From positions 744,001-808,000 of the forward strand of contig NZ_FNGA01000001.1 of the NCBI RefSeq assembly GCF_900101105.1: a stretch of DNA of 64,000 nucleotides. The letters run 5' to 3'. The notes under the pieces are model-generated. The model searched no databases, was not told the origin of the DNA, and was given only the letters and a program-made list of their open reading frames with translations. Shown in pieces: positions 62,532 to 64,000 of the stretch; within the stretch, counting starts at the first letter, position 1, and the number at the start of each line of letters is the position of its first letter. The position numbers and the translations under genes were made by a program. Source of the DNA: Maridesulfovibrio ferrireducens (lineage in GTDB: Bacteria > Desulfobacterota > Desulfovibrionia > Desulfovibrionales > Desulfovibrionaceae).

Positions 62532-63650
62532 ATGAAAATATCGTTTGGTAAAAAGAAGTCAGTTTTTATTCGCCGTTTTGGTAATATGGAGAAGCTCTCT
62601 TATCTTCTGACTGGACAGCATGTATTTTCAAAGCTTTTAAATATTGGTCTTTCTAAGTTAATGAGTAATTTTAAGTGGGCAGGATTTCTCCCATATTACC
62701 CTACTCAGATTTCAATTGAACCTACTATAGCCTGTAATTATAGGTGTCTAAGTTGTCCCCACGGAATGCCTTTAGAGGATAGAAAACAAGTTTTTCATCG
62801 TGATAAGTTTATGAGTCTTGAAAAGTATAAAAAAGTGATAGATTCAATTTGTGGAAAAACGTGGTATCTTTCTCTCACAGGCATTGGCGAAAGTTTTTTG
62901 CATCCAGAAATTTTTGAAATGATAGAGTATGCAGCCAACAAGGGAATGTTTGTTACGATTGAAACTAATGCTTCTGTCATGGATCCGGTAAGAGTAGCAG
63001 GTTTGCCTATACAATCTGTGCACCTTGCCTTGGACTGCATGAGTCAGGAATCATATGGCGAATACCGTATAGGTGGGCAAATTGATGTTGTTCGTGACAA
63101 TATTATTGCTCTTTGCGAAGAAATTGAAAAATCAAATTCGGGTATGAAACTTCTTATCCGGTACCTCATAAACAAGTATACCGAAGATGAATTTGAAGAA
63201 GCAAAGTCTCTGGTTTCCAAGTATGACTTTGTAACTCTGTACAAAGGTAATTTTATAATTCCGCCGCCTGACTTTGAAACATTCAAAGTTAAACCTCAAG
63301 CCACAAGTGTGGAAAATTATGAGAAGTGGAAGCCTGTAAAGGATAGTAATTATGATAATTACCAATTAGATCCTACTACAGGGCTTATGCGAGATCGTTC
63401 TTATTTTAATGAGTTTACCGGTGGGTGTCCTGGGGTATACTCTGGAGCTTATATTAATTCTGATGGTGAAATGTTTCCCTGTTGTGTAGCTGCACCGTTT
63501 ACTCCCAAGGAATTGAGCTACGGAAACGTGTTTGAGGATGATTTCGGAGCTGTCTGGAATGGTAAGAAGGCAAGGACCTTTAGACGAAAGTATAAGGCCG
63601 CTGCCGGTAATTATGGTTATTGCAGTGAGTGTTCGAGCAGTAAAATATAG
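62532..63650 (+). CDS. Radical SAM / SPASM-domain protein
   Basis: A 372-residue enzyme. The CxxxCxxC cluster motif is CNYRCLSC (Cys68, 72, 75), GIGESFLHP follows, and a C-terminal SPASM region binds auxiliary Fe-S clusters (GGCPG, FPCCVAA, CSECSSS). SPASM enzymes modify peptides, sugars or cofactors. In a glycan cluster, sugar epimerisation or dehydrogenation at an unactivated carbon is plausible but unproven. It ends the cluster before a strong terminator. AAGGTG precedes the ATG. Confidence 0.85.
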   Translation: MKISFGKKKSVFIRRFGNMEKLSYLLTGQHVFSKLLNIGLSKLMSNFKWAGFLPYYPTQISIEPTIACNYRCLSCPHGMPLEDRKQVFHRDKFMSLEKYKKVIDSICGKTWYLSLTGIGESFLHPEIFEMIEYAANKGMFVTIETNASVMDPVRVAGLPIQSVHLALDCMSQESYGEYRIGGQIDVVRDNIIALCEEIEKSNSGMKLLIRYLINKYTEDEFEEAKSLVSKYDFVTLYKGNFIIPPPDFETFKVKPQATSVENYEKWKPVKDSNYDNYQLDPTTGLMRDRSYFNEFTGGCPGVYSGAYINSDGEMFPCCVAAPFTPKELSYGNVFEDDFGAVWNGKKARTFRRKYKAAAGNYGYCSECSSSKI

Positions 63651-63705
63651 TTAAATATTATATTGTGCCGTTCTAATATAGATTGATGGTTTTAGATTAT
63701 TACCA

Positions 63706-63738
63706 TTGGGCTGTGAGCTTAACCTCACAGTCCTTTTT
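63706..63738 (+). terminator. Terminator ending the glycan cluster
   Basis: A 10-base stem (GGGCTGTGAG / CTCACAGTCC, one G-U pair) with a CTTAAC loop, then TTTTT. Confidence 0.85.
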
Positions 63739-63769
63739 ATGGGTGATGTTTGGAGTAATCATGTGCAAA

Positions 63770-64000
63770 CTAAGGTGCGGTCTTTTTGAGTTTTATATTT
63801 CGAGATATTCTTGCAGCATTTATTTACTTCGGTGTAAGTTTTTTAATATGTGAAAAATCTTGTTTTACGATTCCATTTGTCCTTTCAGCCATAGCGTTTT
63901 GGTAGCAATCATTACCGCCCGTCATAGAAGGTATTATTCCTGCTTTTTTGAGTTTATGTAATCCTCTCTTATAACAATCCCAGGGAAGTTAAGTCATTTG
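63770..64000 (-). pseudogene. Decayed IS3-type transposase fragment running off the window
   Basis: On the minus strand, the frame that stops at 63824-63826 reads KKAGIIPSMTGGNDCYQNA then MAERTNGIVKQDF. This matches the rve integrase core of IS3-family transposases (the DDE glutamate is the E of MAER). In-frame stops at both ends (about 63990 and 63824) show it is broken, and weak similarity to the expected C-terminal end continues beyond the stop. The gene may continue past base 64000. Confidence 0.7.

Overview
The window looks like a chromosomal segment of a Gram-negative, moderately AT-rich deltaproteobacterium. A marine Desulfovibrionales (Desulfovibrio-type sulfate reducer) is my inference. 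It rests on the combination of an NtrYX system with DUF4390, a DUF748 giant envelope protein, an MJ0042 zinc-finger protein and a PglB/STT3-type oligosaccharyltransferase. No rRNA, tRNA or sulfate-respiration gene is present to confirm it.

Region 1 (1-31300) is mostly housekeeping and envelope genes. On the minus strand lie a DUF4390-ntrY-(HD-GYP regulator)-ntrX locus, transketolase and rpiB, and a compact operon of rpoH, an HD hydrolase, a TPR lipoprotein, a LolB-like lipoprotein and a small coiled-coil protein. On the plus strand lie a beta-carbonic-anhydrase homologue that has lost two zinc ligands, the DUF748 protein with a 56-residue lipoprotein, metH, a TlpA thioredoxin, an acetyltransferase, hpt, an acidic-repeat zinc-finger membrane protein, radA, wecB, trxC and an MscS channel. 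A solitary ketoacyl-ACP-synthase-III-like gene and an unknown secreted protein close the region on the minus strand.

Region 2 (31500-45900) is, in my view, the most interesting part: a putative general N-glycosylation and surface-display locus. It encodes a GT39-like membrane protein, a polyprenyl-phosphate GT2 enzyme, GtrA, a GT9 glycosyltransferase, a short CPBP-family intramembrane protease, the secretin GspD, the ATPase GspE and an STT3/PglB oligosaccharyltransferase. These are followed by a separately transcribed 671-residue secreted protein with 23 N-X-S/T sequons and a C-terminal Ser-run/Gly-Cys/transmembrane/basic sorting tail. Its codon use looks like that of a highly expressed gene. 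The arrangement suggests that the oligosaccharyltransferase glycosylates this protein, that the protease processes its tail, and that it becomes an abundant surface (S-layer-like or fibre) glycoprotein.

Region 3 (46100-63700) is a long one-direction cluster for an unusual surface glycan. It holds APS kinase, an AAC(3)-type acyltransferase, and a small acyl-carrier-protein pathway: a ketoreductase-like SDR, two ACPs, a KAS-III paralogue, an FkbH-like protein and an LpxD-like N-acyltransferase. Around these are an aminotransferase, a Gfo/Idh/MocA dehydrogenase, an epimerase/dehydratase, two hexapeptide acetyltransferases, two polysaccharide-deacetylase-fold proteins, a sugar formyltransferase, two methyltransferases, one glycosyltransferase and a radical SAM/SPASM protein. 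Together they could build and attach a tailor-made acyl group on an amino sugar. Degenerate transposase fragments lie at both ends of this cluster, suggesting it arrived or was reshuffled as an island.

Protein families were recognised by motif and overall resemblance only. No searches were run.
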